Notes: generated from the sequence alone by a model not told the origin. A stretch of DNA of 32,043 nucleotides from JABDNZ01 sp964407425 (GCA_964407425.1 CAYOVN010000021.1:1-32043); one strand, 5' to 3'. Counted from the first letter of the stretch, positions 16,353 through 23,936 are shown. Program-made: numbers and translations.

Positions 16353-17312
16353 CTACCCGAACTGAGGTGGAATGTAAGCATCCAACTCTATACCCGTGAG
16401 GCGCCGGAAGATCTCCAGGTACCGTTCCTCACTGGCCTTTACAACCTCCGGCGGAAGGTCGGGAGGTGGAGGTCGCTTGTCCCAATCCGAAAGGCCGTCC
16501 AGGTAGTTTCGGACGGGCTGCTTGTCCAGAGAGGGTTGGCCTCTACCGGTTTGATAGTGCTCACGGGGCCAGAATCGGGAAGAATCCGGCGTCATAACCT
16601 CATCGATAAGCAGGATCCTGCCGTCGGGGAGGCTGCCGAACTCGAACTTGGTATCGGCCAGGATGATGCCCCGGGCCTCGGCGGTCCGGTTTCCGTAGGC
16701 GTAGATTTCCAGAGCTCTGTGCCGAAGCTCATGGGCCAACTCGGGGCCGAGGAGATCGACGACCGCATCAAAGGTGATGTTCTCGTCGTGGTCCCCTTCC
16801 TGAGCCTTGGTAGCCGGAGAGAAGATCAGTGGCTCCAGTCGACCGCTCTCGACTAGACCCTCGGGAAGAGATTCCCCGGCCAGCGTCCCGTGTTCCTTGT
16901 ATTCCTTCCACGCCGAACCCGTGATGTAGCCACGTACCACACACTCCACCAGCACCGGATCCGTCCTCTTCACCAGCATCGAACGTCGTGCCCACTGGTC
17001 TTCGGTCCCCTTCAACTCCGGGACTCTCTCCAGAATCTCCTCCGGCGTCACCGAAATGAGGTGATGCTCGAAGGACTCCTGGAGGCGGGAAAGCCACCAG
17101 GCAGTGATCTGGGTGAGAACCTCACCCTTATGCGGAATGGGTTGGGGAAGGACCACATCAAAGGCGCTCACCCGGTCGCTGGCTACGAGGAGTAGCATAT
17201 CGGGCCCAGCCTCGTAGACGTCCCTGACCTTTCCCTGCCTCAAAAGAGGGAGGGGGAGGGCGCTCTGGTGCAGAGTGGCTCTTTCGGTGGATTGAGGGTC
17301 AGACACGGACAT
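16353..17312 (-). CDS. purC: SAICAR synthase (PurC, long ADE1-like form)
   Basis: PurC couples CAIR with aspartate and ATP to give SAICAR. LLRQGKVRDVYEAG, LLLVASDRVSAFDVVLPQPIPHKGEVL, LVECVVRGYITGSAW, IILADTKFEFG and LLIDEVMTPDSSRFW are all diagnostic. At 319 residues it belongs to the longer yeast ADE1-like subgroup rather than the roughly 240-residue E. coli type. The open frame extends upstream to 17513, but that stretch is the purB coding region read in another frame. The start at 17312 is chosen because TTGGAGA lies at ideal spacing and the family N-terminus begins shortly after. This gives a 14-base overlap with the end of purB, pointing to translational coupling of two consecutive steps. 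Confidence 0.95.
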   Translation of the reverse strand: MSVSDPQSTERATLHQSALPLPLLRQGKVRDVYEAGPDMLLLVASDRVSAFDVVLPQPIPHKGEVLTQITAWWLSRLQESFEHHLISVTPEEILERVPELKGTEDQWARRSMLVKRTDPVLVECVVRGYITGSAWKEYKEHGTLAGESLPEGLVESGRLEPLIFSPATKAQEGDHDENITFDAVVDLLGPELAHELRHRALEIYAYGNRTAEARGIILADTKFEFGSLPDGRILLIDEVMTPDSSRFWPREHYQTGRGQPSLDKQPVRNYLDGLSDWDKRPPPPDLPPEVVKASEERYLEIFRRLTGIELDAYIPPQFG

Positions 17313-18750
17313 CGGGATCTCCAATAGCTGACAAAGAAGGATCAGAATAGCGCTGTAGGGCGGGTTGTACCCATTCCTCGAGGAACCCATCGACCTGTTC
17401 GGGGGCTCGGCCCACAAAATCTCTGGGATCGATAAGGTCTTCCAGCTCCTGGAGGGACATACCGAAGATGGGATCTTCCGAGATCCTCTCCAAGAGATCC
17501 GGGACCTCTCCATCCTTCATCCGACGGGCCGCCTCCATTGAATGCACGCGGATCTGCTCATGGAGTTCTTGTCGGTTTCCACCACCCTGGGTGGCCAACA
17601 TGAGGACTGTTTCCGTCGCGAGGAAGGGAAGATGCTCCTCCAGGTTTTTTTGGATGACCTTGGGATTCACCACCAATCCCCTGGAGACATTTTCCACGAG
17701 GACCAGCACCCCATCAATGCATAGGTAGGCGTCAGGAACGGCGACGCGACGATTGGCGGAATCGTCCAAAGTTCTTTCCAGCCATTGGGTTGCGGCAGTA
17801 AAGGCCGGGTCCTGCGCGAGGGTAATGGCGTGCCTGGAAAGAGCGCAGATCCGTTCGGCCCTCATTGGGTTTCTTTTGTAAGGCATGGCCGAGGAACCGA
17901 TCTGCTCCTTCTCGAAGGGTTCCTCTACTTCCCGGAGATGGGCCAGGAGCCGAAGGTCATTGGCCATCTTCGAGGCCGAGGCCCCGACCCCCGCCAGTGT
18001 GGCCAGGTTCGCCTGGTCCACCTTCCTGGATGCCGTTTGCCCCGTTACGCCGAAGGAGCGGGTGAAGCCCATCTTTTCCGCCACCAGGGCCTCCAACCGG
18101 TCCACCTTCTCATGATCCCCCTCGAAGAGGGAAAGGAAGGAGGCCTGGGTTCCTGTGGTTCCTCGAAGGCCCCGGAATCGGAGGTTCTCGATCCGGAACT
18201 CGACCTCCTCCAGATCCAGGAGAAAATCCTGAATCCAGAGGGTGGCTCTCTTGCCCACAGTGGTTGGTTGGGCGGGTTGGAAATGGGTGAATCCCAGCGT
18301 GGGCAGCTCCCTGTGCTCCTTTGCAAAGGCGGCCAGAGCCTCTACACAGCGAAGGATCCGGGCCCGAACCACCTGAAGGGCCTCCCGATGCTGGATCAGG
18401 TCAGTGTTATCCCCTACAAAGGCGCTGGTGGCGCCGAGGTGGATGATTCCCCGGGCGGACGGAGCCACGTCTCCAAAAAGATGAATGTGGGCCATGACGT
18501 CGTGGCGGAAGCGGCGTTCGTACTCCGCGGCCTTTTCGAAGTCGAAGGACTCCTGGCCCGCCCTCATCTCCTGAACGGCCTCCTCGGAAACGGGAAGGCC
18601 CATCTCTCTCTGGGCTTCGGCCAAAGCCACCCAAAGTCGGCGCCACGTTCCAAAGCGATGCTGGGGAGAAAATACGGCCAGCATCTCCTTCGAAGCATAC
18701 CGGTCCGCCAGAGGATGGACGTAACGGCTACTGGATTCCTTTTCGGTCAC
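17299..18750 (-). CDS. purB: Adenylosuccinate lyase
   Basis: PurB removes fumarate from SAICAR (the product of purC, which directly follows) and from adenylosuccinate. The 483-residue protein contains the fumarase/aspartase-superfamily signature GSSAMPYKRNPMRAERICAL, with the flexible loop bearing the catalytic Ser, the conserved HLGATSAFVGDNTDL and THFQPAQPTTVGKRATLW with its active-site His, and QTASRKVD. Length and sequence style are closer to the eukaryotic-like ADSL subgroup than to the E. coli form. The start is GTG at 18750 with AGGA about 10 bases upstream. A hairpin separates it from htrA, so purB may start a sub-operon purB-purC-psd-pssA-purF-add. Confidence 0.95.
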   Translation of the reverse strand: MTEKESSSRYVHPLADRYASKEMLAVFSPQHRFGTWRRLWVALAEAQREMGLPVSEEAVQEMRAGQESFDFEKAAEYERRFRHDVMAHIHLFGDVAPSARGIIHLGATSAFVGDNTDLIQHREALQVVRARILRCVEALAAFAKEHRELPTLGFTHFQPAQPTTVGKRATLWIQDFLLDLEEVEFRIENLRFRGLRGTTGTQASFLSLFEGDHEKVDRLEALVAEKMGFTRSFGVTGQTASRKVDQANLATLAGVGASASKMANDLRLLAHLREVEEPFEKEQIGSSAMPYKRNPMRAERICALSRHAITLAQDPAFTAATQWLERTLDDSANRRVAVPDAYLCIDGVLVLVENVSRGLVVNPKVIQKNLEEHLPFLATETVLMLATQGGGNRQELHEQIRVHSMEAARRMKDGEVPDLLERISEDPIFGMSLQELEDLIDPRDFVGRAPEQVDGFLEEWVQPALQRYSDPSLSAIGDPDVRV

Positions 18751-18775
18751 GTCAGTCGTTCCTGGTTGAAAGGCC

Positions 18776-18791
18776 GCCCGGATTTCCGGGC
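18776..18791 (-). terminator. Hairpin between htrA and purB
   Basis: GCCCGGA (18776-18782) and TCCGGGC (18785-18791) are perfect inverted complements in the 71-base gap between htrA and purB. Reading the minus strand, the stem lies about 30 bases after the htrA stop and is followed by GGCCTTTC, a poor U-run. It may be a partial terminator that lowers read-through from the truA-talC-htrA section into the purine genes. Confidence 0.45.
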
Positions 18792-18821
18792 TCTCTCCTG
18801 ACTGGCTGCCAACAGGAGGAT

Positions 18822-20339
18822 CTATCTACGGGTCCTGAATTGCCGAACGTAGGCCGTCCCGTTTCTCTCGAAATAGATGGAGATCAAACCCCCGTTCGGA
18901 AGGTTCCGAAGGGCCGTTGCCGCATCCTCCGCCGACCCGATGCGGGTGTTGTGGATAGAAAGGATTACGTCCCCCCGGGCCAGGCCGAGACTCCGGCTCA
19001 ATGATTGGGAGATTCCCGTGATCAGAGCCCCTGCCTCGTTCCGAATTCCCTGCTCGGCCCGGATCTGGGGGGTGACGGAAATCACCTCCAGATCCTCCAG
19101 GATCTCCACCCTTTCGGCCCGGGAAGTCGGGAGGGTCTCAGCGACCAATCGCACCGGCCTCCGAACGCCCTCCAAAAATATTTCTACACCATCCCCGGCC
19201 TCTGCATCCAGGAGCACGGCCTCAAAGTCCAGAGGGGTTCCCAGAGACCGGCCATTGGCTCGGACCAGCCGGTCTCCCGGTTCGAGGCCTGCCTGGTCGG
19301 CAGGAGATCCGGGAGCCACAGAGGCGATTTGGACTCCCGTTCTCCGGCCCCACCTATCCGCCTCCACAGCTGCCACTTCCACTCCCGTCCAGGCCCTTTG
19401 CGCCTCCCCGAACTGAATCAGATCTTCGGCAACCCGGAGGGCACGGTCGATGGGGATGGCAAAACCGAGGCCTTCACTTCCTCCGCTCCTGCTGAAGATG
19501 GAGGTGTTCACCCCGATGACCTCACCCAGGCCGTTGACCAGGGGCCCTCCGGAGTTACCCGGATTGATGGAAGCATCGGTCTGGATCATCCCGAGATAGA
19601 AACCGTCGTCCTGGTTGGACGGAATGATGTGTCGGCCGACTGCGCTGACCACACCGGCGGTGACAGTGGGTTCCGGGTTGGAGAGGAGGTAGGCAAAGGG
19701 GTTACCGATGGCCACCGTCCATTCTCCGATTAGGAGGTCCGTGGAGGTTCCCAGGGGGGCCACAGGAAGGCCCTCGGCTTCGATCCGCAGGATGGCCACA
19801 TCCGTCATGGGGTCCGACCCAAGAAGCTCGGCTTCGAAATCCCGGCCATCCGGAAGGGTCACACGGATTTCCAGGGCAGCTCGAATGACGTGGTAGTTCG
19901 TAAGGATGTGCCCGTCAGTATCGATAATGATCCCGGATCCGAATCCGGCGGACTGCCGGGCAGCAGAGGGCCCGAGGAAGTATTCGTCCCAGATGCTCCT
20001 GGTTCGAGCCTGCTGTTCCCGGAGGACGTTTACGCTGACCACCGCCGGGGCCACCCTTTCGGAAGCCCTGACCAGGGCCGTGGTCCGGCTCTGTATGAGT
20101 TCCTGACCGGTGGCTTCGGCCGATCCCTCATCATCTGCGGGGGAAGGTTGAGAGCCAGGGATATTGACACTCGCCGTCTCACCGGAAGTCCCTATCGGCT
20201 CACGGGCTTGGGCCTCCCCGGGCCGGTCCCCCTCCTCATGGTTCACGCACCCGCCCAGAATCATCAATCCCAAACCACCGACGAAGAGAACCAGGGTTCG
20301 TCGAAGGCTTTCCTTGATCGGGCGGGCAATTCTGGTCAT
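18822..20339 (-). CDS. HtrA/DegP-type serine protease, predicted lipoprotein
   Basis: This envelope protease/chaperone has a complete trypsin-like triad: His150 (LTNYHVI), Asp180 (MTDVAILRI) and Ser263 (NPGNSGGPL). Two PDZ domains follow (about 318-400 and 415-500). The N-terminus has basic residues, a hydrophobic stretch and ILGGC, so Cys31 is a likely lipidation site. The next 60 or so residues are a polar, low-complexity spacer before the protease domain. Lipid anchoring is unusual, since DegP is soluble and DegS has a transmembrane helix. The start at 20339 is preferred over 20375, which would overlap the transaldolase gene by 28 bases and add a stretch unlike a signal peptide; the chosen start gives an 8-base gap. 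The 505-residue length is normal for a two-PDZ HtrA. Confidence 0.9.
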   Translation of the reverse strand: MTRIARPIKESLRRTLVLFVGGLGLMILGGCVNHEEGDRPGEAQAREPIGTSGETASVNIPGSQPSPADDEGSAEATGQELIQSRTTALVRASERVAPAVVSVNVLREQQARTRSIWDEYFLGPSAARQSAGFGSGIIIDTDGHILTNYHVIRAALEIRVTLPDGRDFEAELLGSDPMTDVAILRIEAEGLPVAPLGTSTDLLIGEWTVAIGNPFAYLLSNPEPTVTAGVVSAVGRHIIPSNQDDGFYLGMIQTDASINPGNSGGPLVNGLGEVIGVNTSIFSRSGGSEGLGFAIPIDRALRVAEDLIQFGEAQRAWTGVEVAAVEADRWGRRTGVQIASVAPGSPADQAGLEPGDRLVRANGRSLGTPLDFEAVLLDAEAGDGVEIFLEGVRRPVRLVAETLPTSRAERVEILEDLEVISVTPQIRAEQGIRNEAGALITGISQSLSRSLGLARGDVILSIHNTRIGSAEDAATALRNLPNGGLISIYFERNGTAYVRQFRTRR

Positions 20340-20347
20340 GCTCCGGC

Positions 20348-21004
20348 TCAAAGCTCCTGTCCGAGGGACTTCCAATCGTCGAGGAAATCTTCGATGCCCT
20401 TGTCCGTGAGGGGATGCTTGGCCAGTTGCCAGAGAACCTTCGGTGGGATCGTCGCGCAGTCGGCTCCGATAAGGGCAGAGTCCACTACGTGCTGGGGGTG
20501 TCGGATGGATGCCACCAGGATCTCCGTATCCATGCCGTAGTTGTCGTAAATCTGGCGGATCTGGGAGATGAGTTGCATGCCCTCGGTGCCGATATCGTCC
20601 AGTCGCCCCACGAAGGGAGAAATGAAGGTCGCCCCGGCTTTTGCCGCCAGAAGAGCCTGAAGAGCCGAGAAGCAGAGCGTCACGTTCACACCGATGCCCT
20701 CACTCCGGAACTGTCGGCAGGCTTTCAGGCCGTCCTCCGTTAGAGGGACCTTGATGACGATGTTGGGGTGGAGTTCAGCCAGCCGCCGCCCTTCGGAAAG
20801 CATCGTTTCCGCATCCAGGCCCACGACTTCGGCGCTGACGGGTCCGTCTACGATCTCCGCAATTTCCCGGAAGATCTCCTTGGCATCTTTTCCGCCGGAG
20901 GCCCGAGCCAGGAGGGTGGGATTAGTGGTAACGCCGTCGATAAGTCCGGCGTCAGCAGCGCGGCGAATCTCTTCAATTTCAGCGGTGTCCAGGAAGATTT
21001 TCAT
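20348..21004 (-). CDS. Transaldolase, small MipB/TalC family
   Basis: This is a single-domain class I aldolase of 218 residues, the size of the TalC/fructose-6-phosphate aldolase group. Lys85 (NIVIKVPLT) is the Schiff-base lysine. MKIFLDTAEIEEIRRA, DGVTTNPTLLA, GVNVTLCFSALQALLAAKAGATFISPFVGRLDD and ILVASIRHPQHV are family motifs. Position 59 is Glu (VSAEVVG); true transaldolases carry Glu here and E. coli fructose-6-phosphate aldolase has Gln, so transaldolase activity in the non-oxidative pentose phosphate pathway is favoured. That would also supply ribose phosphate for the purine genes downstream on the same strand. It lies 28 bases after truA and 8 bases before htrA. Confidence 0.9.
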   Translation of the reverse strand: MKIFLDTAEIEEIRRAADAGLIDGVTTNPTLLARASGGKDAKEIFREIAEIVDGPVSAEVVGLDAETMLSEGRRLAELHPNIVIKVPLTEDGLKACRQFRSEGIGVNVTLCFSALQALLAAKAGATFISPFVGRLDDIGTEGMQLISQIRQIYDNYGMDTEILVASIRHPQHVVDSALIGADCATIPPKVLWQLAKHPLTDKGIEDFLDDWKSLGQEL

Positions 21005-21032
21005 AACGTTTCCGAGGGGTTCAGGGAAAACC

Positions 21033-21815
21033 TTAATCTAGCTCCGAAATAGGATCGAGGTAATGCACTTTGGTCAAAAACAGACCCTCCGGCGGTGCTG
21101 GGGCGGAGGTCGTAAGGGCGGTTTCAGGGTTCTTCAACAACTCAGTGAGGTGCTGGATTGGCCTTCGATTCCGGCCGATATCCACCATGGTTCCAACCAG
21201 GTATCGGACCATATGATGAAGGAAGCGATTGGCTGTTATCAGCAGGGATACCCCCTGGTCCTCCCAGGGAACCCATTGGGCTTCCATGACTCGACACCGA
21301 TCCCCTCGTGCCTCCTGCCCCACCTTTGCAAAGGCCTTGAAGGAATGCTCCCCAGAGAGGAGGGCGGCTCCCTGGTGGAGGAGATCCAGATCCACCTCTT
21401 TGATGACGGGCCAACACCAGGGCCTTCGGAAGGGGGAGAATGCCGATTCCGCGAGCCCAAGTTGGTATCGATAACTCCTGGCCCGGGCGTCGTACCGGGG
21501 ATGGAAGGCGTCGGGGACCACGGTGGTCCCTTCTACCCAGATATCTGAGGGCAGGGTGGCGTTCAGGGCTCTCTGGAGCTCCTCCACATCCCATCGGATC
21601 GGAAGGCTGAGAGCGGCTACCTGCCCCGTGGAGTGGACCCCACTATCCGTCCGTCCGGCGGCAACCACGGGACGACGCGATCCGGTGAGGCGGAGGAGAG
21701 CTGCCTCTATCTCACCCTGGACCGTTCGGCCTTTGGCTTGGAGTTGCCAACCGAAAAAATAGGTCCCGTCGTAGTGGACGGTGAGCCTGAATCGGCGTTC
21801 ACGGTTTGGGTTCAC
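21033..21815 (-). CDS. truA: tRNA pseudouridine synthase A
   Basis: TruA makes pseudouridine at positions 38-40 of the tRNA anticodon arm. The 260-residue protein starts with the standard LTVHYDGTYFFGWQLQ motif, and the catalytic Asp57 lies in AAGRTDSGVHSTGQVAAL. FHPRYDARARSYRY and FLHHMVRYLVGTMVDIGR near the C-terminus complete the signature. The start is GTG at 21815 with no clear Shine-Dalgarno sequence before it. It is the first gene of the minus-strand run and is divergent from trpD across a gap of 116 bases. It is a third tRNA anticodon-loop modification enzyme in the window, besides mtaB and miaB. Confidence 0.95.
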   Translation of the reverse strand: MNPNRERRFRLTVHYDGTYFFGWQLQAKGRTVQGEIEAALLRLTGSRRPVVAAGRTDSGVHSTGQVAALSLPIRWDVEELQRALNATLPSDIWVEGTTVVPDAFHPRYDARARSYRYQLGLAESAFSPFRRPWCWPVIKEVDLDLLHQGAALLSGEHSFKAFAKVGQEARGDRCRVMEAQWVPWEDQGVSLLITANRFLHHMVRYLVGTMVDIGRNRRPIQHLTELLKNPETALTTSAPAPPEGLFLTKVHYLDPISELD

Positions 21816-21821
21816 CTCGAA

Positions 21822-21849
21822 AAGGTAGAGGGGAAGGGTGGAACGTCAA
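21822..21849 (-). promoter_or_regulatory. Candidate promoter for truA, possibly leaderless
   Basis: On the minus strand, TTGACG (21849-21844) matches five of six -35 bases, and TACCTT (21827-21822) is a weak -10 after a 16-base spacer. Transcription would begin about at the truA GTG itself (21815), which fits the absence of a ribosome binding site there. Confidence 0.3.
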
Positions 21850-21862
21850 GAAAAGGCTGGAC

Positions 21863-21901
21863 CAGACCCCGCATATTTGGGTACCCTTAGCGGTCTGCGG
21901 G
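21863..21901 (+). other. Overlapping alternative stems in the trpD leader
   Basis: CAGACC (21863-21868) can pair with GGTCTG (21892-21897), while CCCGCA (21868-21873) can pair with TGCGGG (21896-21901). The two stems share bases and interleave, so only one can form fully, or a pseudoknot can. A GGGTACCC palindrome sits in the loop. It lies 30 bases before the trpD start. No leader peptide with adjacent Trp codons accompanies it. Confidence 0.35.
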
Positions 21902-21931
21902 AGCATGAGGAGTTCTTCAAATGGGGGAACG

Positions 21932-22987
21932 ATGATCGAGCAGGATCAGGTGGAAGGAACGGATCTCCGGCCCTTTATCGAGGAGGTGGCCCAGGGTCAG
22001 GCTCTCTCGGTCGGGGACGCAGAGACGGTATTCTCCGCCGTCGTATCAGGGCAGGCCTCTCCCGTCCAGGTCGGGGCCATCCTCATGGGGCTTCGGACCC
22101 GGGGGGTCCTTCCGTCGGAGGTGGCCGGTGGAGTGCGGGCTCTCCAGAAGGTCATGGTGCCAGTCCCTGCCGCCGATCCCCATGAGTTGATCGATACCTG
22201 CGGAACCGGAGGTGGTGCTCTCACCACGTTCAATATCTCCACCGCTGCCGCACTGGTGGCGGCCGGTCTGGGGGTTCGAGTCGCAAAACACGGAAACCGG
22301 TCCTTCACCTCCCAGAGTGGAAGTGCCGACGTCCTGGAGGCTCTAGGAGTAAATATCCAACTCACCCCCGATGTCATGGGTAAGGTTCTGGATGAGGTGG
22401 GGATCGTGTTCATGTTCGCGCCCCTTCTTCATCCGGCCATGAGGCATGTAGGGTCGGTGAGGAGGGACCTGGGAATCACCACGATCATGAATCTTCTCGG
22501 GCCCCTGACGAATCCTGCCGGGGCTCTCAGGCAGATAGTGGGGGTTGCAGAGCCGGGGATCCTATGGTTGATCGTGGAGGCCCTTCGGGAGTTGGGACAC
22601 ACAAGGGCCCTGGTTGTGCACGGAACTCCGGGAATGGACGAAATGAGCCCTTTGGGGCCGACTCAGGTCGCGGAACTGAGGGAGGACGGCGCGATCATGG
22701 AAGGGATGATCACCCCCGGCCAGCTTGGACTCGGGACCCATCCCGCGGCAGATCTGGCCGGGGGAACGCCTGAGGAGAATGCCGCCTTGATCCTCAGGGT
22801 CCTGGAGGGGAAGGACCAAGGGGGAGCGAGGGCTGCCGTTCTTCTGAATGCTGCCGGGGCTCTTTACGTGGCCGGAAGGGGTGAATCCCTTCCGGAAAGC
22901 CTGGCACTTGCCCAGGAGGGGCTGGATTCAGGCGCCGGGGTCAGAAAACTTTATGCGTTGCGGGAGGCGTCCAAAACAGTCACTTGA
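21932..22987 (+). CDS. trpD: Anthranilate phosphoribosyltransferase
   Basis: TrpD transfers the phosphoribosyl group of PRPP to anthranilate, the second step of tryptophan synthesis. The 351-residue protein has the PRPP-binding DTCGTGGGALTTFNISTAAA, the anthranilate-site VAKHGNRSFTSQSGSADVLEALG, and FMFAPLLHPAMRHVGSVRRDLGITTIMNLLGPLTNPA. The frame is open further upstream to 21806, but ATG at 21932 is chosen because GGGGGAAC precedes it at normal spacing and the family N-terminus follows; the upstream part would overlap truA. It has no trpG domain fused to it. It is cut off from trpC by lexA on the other strand, so it is probably a separate transcription unit ending at the hairpin at 23000-23026. 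Confidence 0.96.
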   Translation: MIEQDQVEGTDLRPFIEEVAQGQALSVGDAETVFSAVVSGQASPVQVGAILMGLRTRGVLPSEVAGGVRALQKVMVPVPAADPHELIDTCGTGGGALTTFNISTAAALVAAGLGVRVAKHGNRSFTSQSGSADVLEALGVNIQLTPDVMGKVLDEVGIVFMFAPLLHPAMRHVGSVRRDLGITTIMNLLGPLTNPAGALRQIVGVAEPGILWLIVEALRELGHTRALVVHGTPGMDEMSPLGPTQVAELREDGAIMEGMITPGQLGLGTHPAADLAGGTPEENAALILRVLEGKDQGGARAAVLLNAAGALYVAGRGESLPESLALAQEGLDSGAGVRKLYALREASKTVT

Positions 22988-22999
22988 GGTGCCCGGTCG

Positions 23000-23026
23000 A
23001 CCCGGCCAGGGGATATGCGGCCGGGT
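23000..23026 (+). terminator. Terminator-like hairpin after trpD
   Basis: ACCCGGCC (23000-23007) pairs with GGCCGGGT (23019-23026) around an 11-base loop, 12 bases after the trpD stop, followed by TTCC. The stem is strong but the T tail is short. It separates trpD from the converging lexA. Confidence 0.6.
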
Positions 23027-23244
23027 TTCCGACAGCCTCCTAGTGGACTCTGATACCGGAGATTTGCCCAGCGTTAGGGACGGCTCGAAGAGGGCGAACC
23101 ACTGCCTTCAGGGTCCAGGGTCCAGGGAAGGGGGGAGCTTCCGCGCCTTCGAGCACAACCATTTCCTCACCTTTTGGCGTCACTTTTCCCACCAGGAACG
23201 TTCTTCGCATCCCAGACCTCCATCTCTTCGTTGTTTTTGTAGGA

Positions 23245-23263
23245 GTCTCGACGGGCTCGAGAC
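23245..23263 (-). terminator. Inverted repeat downstream of lexA
   Basis: GTCTCGA (23245-23251) and TCGAGAC (23257-23263) form a perfect 7-bp stem with a 5-base loop, 23 bases beyond the lexA stop on the minus strand. No T-run follows on that strand, so it is only a possible terminator. Confidence 0.4.
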
Positions 23264-23286
23264 CAGCTTTCGGATGACCCTGAGGC

Positions 23287-23895
23287 TCAGAACCTACGGA
23301 TGAGACCCACGACCACTCCTTGGACCATCACGTCGTCGGCATTCAGCACGATTGGGTCCATGGAAGGGTTGGCAGGTTGAAGTCGGACTCGGTTCCCCGG
23401 TTCCCGGTAGAGGCGTTTCACAGTGGCCGAATCGCCACCGACCAGGGCCACCACGACTTCCCCGTCCGCGGCCGTTGGCTGAGATGCCACCACGATGTAG
23501 TCCCCGTCCCGGATCTGCTCGTCGATCATGGAGTTGCCCTCCACCTTCAGGACGAAGTTGTCCTTTCCGGGGCGGGCCATATCAAGGGGAATAGCGAGGG
23601 TTTCCCGGTCCTCGATTGCTTCGATGGGCAACCCGGCAGCAACCCGGCCCAGAAGGGGAAGCTCCAGGGCGGAGACGGTCCCGTCTTCCGGCACCATCTC
23701 GATGGACCGGCTCTCGTTGAAGGACTTCCGGATGTACCCTTTTCGCTCCAGATTGCTCAGGTGCTCATGCACCGTGGCAAGGGAGGAATACCCGAAAGAG
23801 TGGGCAATTTCCTCGAAGCTTGGTGCGTAGCCATGCTCGGCTATGAAGCTGTGGATGAAATCCAGGATCTCTTTCTGGCGCTTCGTAAGGGGCAT
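23287..23895 (-). CDS. lexA: LexA SOS repressor and self-cleaving peptidase
   Basis: LexA represses DNA-damage genes and cleaves itself when RecA filaments form. The 202-residue protein has an N-terminal winged helix (about 1-65; KRQKEILDFIHSFIAEHGYAPSFEEIA, then TVHEHLSNLERKGYI, close to the Gram-positive wording of the recognition helix). The cleavage site is Ala87-Gly88 (GRVAAGLP), with catalytic Ser122 (EGNSMID) and Lys160 (SATVKRLY). The peptidase is therefore intact. The frame is open upstream to 24144, but the start at 23895 gives the exact family N-terminus, and AAGGA lies about 10 bases before it. It is divergent from trpC with only 55 bases between the two starts, and convergent with trpD, so it splits the trp genes. 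Autoregulation is likely through the direct repeat at 23916-23933. Confidence 0.96.
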   Translation of the reverse strand: MPLTKRQKEILDFIHSFIAEHGYAPSFEEIAHSFGYSSLATVHEHLSNLERKGYIRKSFNESRSIEMVPEDGTVSALELPLLGRVAAGLPIEAIEDRETLAIPLDMARPGKDNFVLKVEGNSMIDEQIRDGDYIVVASQPTAADGEVVVALVGGDSATVKRLYREPGNRVRLQPANPSMDPIVLNADDVMVQGVVVGLIRRF

Positions 23896-23915
23896 CGTTC
23901 TATTTTCCTTTAAGA

Positions 23916-23933
23916 AACCGAACAAGAACCGAA
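23916..23933 (-). promoter_or_regulatory. Candidate LexA operator (11-bp-period direct repeat)
   Basis: Read on the lexA strand the site is TTCGGTT, CTTG, TTCGGTT: a perfect 7-bp direct repeat with an 11-base period. It contains GTTC-N7-GTTT, one base from the GTTC-N7-GTTC SOS box of alphaproteobacteria, also a direct repeat of period 11. It lies 20 bases upstream of the lexA start and 17 bases before the trpC start. No GAAC-N4-GTTC (Bacillus-type) or CTGT-N8-ACAG (E. coli-type) box is present in the gap. Confidence 0.5.
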
Positions 23934-23936
23934 TAG

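Larger units (their letters stand above)
22988..23286. other. 299-base convergent spacer between trpD and lexA
   Basis: I find no credible gene here. Besides the trpD hairpin it holds a short tandem repeat (GGGTCCA twice plus GGG, 23111-23127) and a second inverted repeat at 23245-23263 near the end of lexA. The longer open frames crossing it are continuations of frames that overlap trpD and have no family resemblance. Confidence 0.6.

Noticed and set aside
17313..17513. 67-residue N-terminal extension of PurC
   Set aside because: The DNA is the end of purB in another frame, and the start at 17312 has a good ribosome site and the family N-terminus.
17785..18801. 338-residue plus-strand open frame
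   Set aside because: Antisense to purB, which has complete catalytic motifs; the translation is compositionally odd and unsupported.
21806..21931. Upstream extension of trpD as a Trp leader peptide or longer N-terminus
   Set aside because: The frame holds two separate Trp codons but no adjacent pair and no stop before trpD, so it is neither a classical attenuator peptide nor a family N-terminus.
23111..23127. GGGTCCA tandem repeat as a CRISPR or VNTR remnant
   Set aside because: Only two full copies of 7 bases with no spacers; chance is sufficient.
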